Assembly: GCA_910579125.1 (NCBI GenBank)
Contig: CAJTTH010000041.1
Location: 1 to 13,020 of the forward strand
Length of the DNA stretch: 13,020 nt
DNA from: an uncultured Oscillospiraceae bacterium
GTDB taxonomy: Bacteria > Bacillota > Clostridia > Oscillospirales > Ruminococcaceae
Direction of reading: 5' to 3'
Below are positions 12,898 through 13,020 of this stretch, piece by piece. Position 1 is the first letter of the stretch; every line of letters begins with the position of its first letter. Both the position numbers and the translations under genes were made by a program. The notes beneath the pieces are model-generated. The model saw nothing but the letters and a program-made list of their open reading frames with translations. It was not told the origin of the DNA and made no database searches.

Positions 12898-12923
12898 ATT
12901 ATACCACAACTCAATCGTGACAA
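12898..12923 (-). promoter_or_regulatory. Leftward promoter for the late operon
   Basis: Minus-strand TATAAT (12903-12898) is preceded by TGG, making an extended -10. The nearest -35-like hexamer, TTGTCA (12923-12918), is only 14 nt away, too close for a normal pair, so the extended -10 or an activator would have to help. It points to the HNH gene and is the only clear promoter in the window. Transcription should start near 12,890. Confidence 0.6.
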
Positions 12924-12929
12924 TCGTGA
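12912..12929 (-). repeat. Two tandem 9-bp repeats at the promoter
   Basis: The plus strand reads CAATCGTGA twice in direct succession; the minus strand reads TCACGATTG twice. The repeats cover the -35 position of the leftward promoter, so they could be sites for an activator of late genes. No regulator gene is in the window. Confidence 0.75.
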
Positions 12930-12952
12930 CATTCGGTACATCTTTTTGCATA

Positions 12953-12971
12953 AATATCGCATTGCGATATT
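12953..12971. repeat. 19-bp perfect inverted repeat upstream of the promoter
   Basis: AATATCGCA and TGCGATATT flank a single T, giving 9-bp perfect arms. The centre lies about 60 bp upstream of the -10 element of the leftward promoter, a normal distance for an activator or a distal operator. The sequence from 12,972 to 13,020 shows no gene: all three minus frames have stops within the first 25 nt or so. Confidence 0.7.
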
Positions 12972-13020
12972 GTTGGATTTGCACAAAACGAATATCAACG
13001 GCTATTCCTGTGTATCAGCT

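Noticed and set aside
12726..12998. 90-codon minus-strand frame across the promoter and the leader
   Set aside because: It runs through the -10 box and the leader hairpin and into HNH in another frame; the internal ATG near 12893 lies next to the -10 box and would not be transcribed.

Overview
The window is the late packaging, head and tail block of a tailed siphophage or prophage, with every recognisable gene on the minus strand. Read from about 12,900 down to 1, the order is the classical one for an HK97-type siphovirus: HNH endonuclease, small terminase, a small zinc-ribbon protein, a VRR-NUC nuclease, large terminase, portal, ClpP-like prohead protease, major capsid protein, gp6-like connector, head closure protein, HK97 gp10-like protein, tail terminator, major tail protein, tail assembly chaperones, tape measure protein, a small distal tail protein and the start of a further tail protein cut by the window edge. 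The host is most likely a Firmicute, probably a gut Clostridia. Supporting this are the strong AGGAGG-type ribosome binding sites, frequent TTG and GTG starts, phi13-type tail genes and P27-type terminase. No lysogeny, replication or lysis gene is visible, so prophage and virulent phage cannot be told apart.

Control region (12,814-13,020): an extended -10 promoter pointing leftwards lies next to two tandem 9-bp repeats and a 19-bp inverted repeat. A terminator-like hairpin in the leader sits just before the HNH ribosome binding site. The HNH-to-small-terminase gap (12,343-12,456) holds a 16-bp palindrome and a G-rich block and is the best candidate for a cos site.

Packaging (9,406-12,342): two small genes, a Zn ribbon and a VRR-NUC nuclease, separate the small and large terminase genes. 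The small terminase carries an extra Lys/Ala-rich stretch. The same perfect 20-bp palindrome occurs once between VRR-NUC and the large terminase and once inside the large terminase gene.

Head and connector (4,811-9,359): tightly packed genes with 4-nt overlaps at several junctions suggest translational coupling. The portal ribosome binding site can pair with the loop region of a terminator-like hairpin just upstream.

Tail (1-4,797): the tail chaperone gene ends at a textbook A AAA AAC slippery heptamer followed by a two-part hairpin. A 70-codon open -1 frame beyond it would make a 190-residue G-GT type fusion. The tape measure protein contains nine in-register 44-residue repeats.

I did not find an unknown defence or enzyme system. 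The less ordinary signals are the twin palindromes, the frameshift site, the portal leader structure, the promoter-proximal repeats and the interrupted terminase pair.
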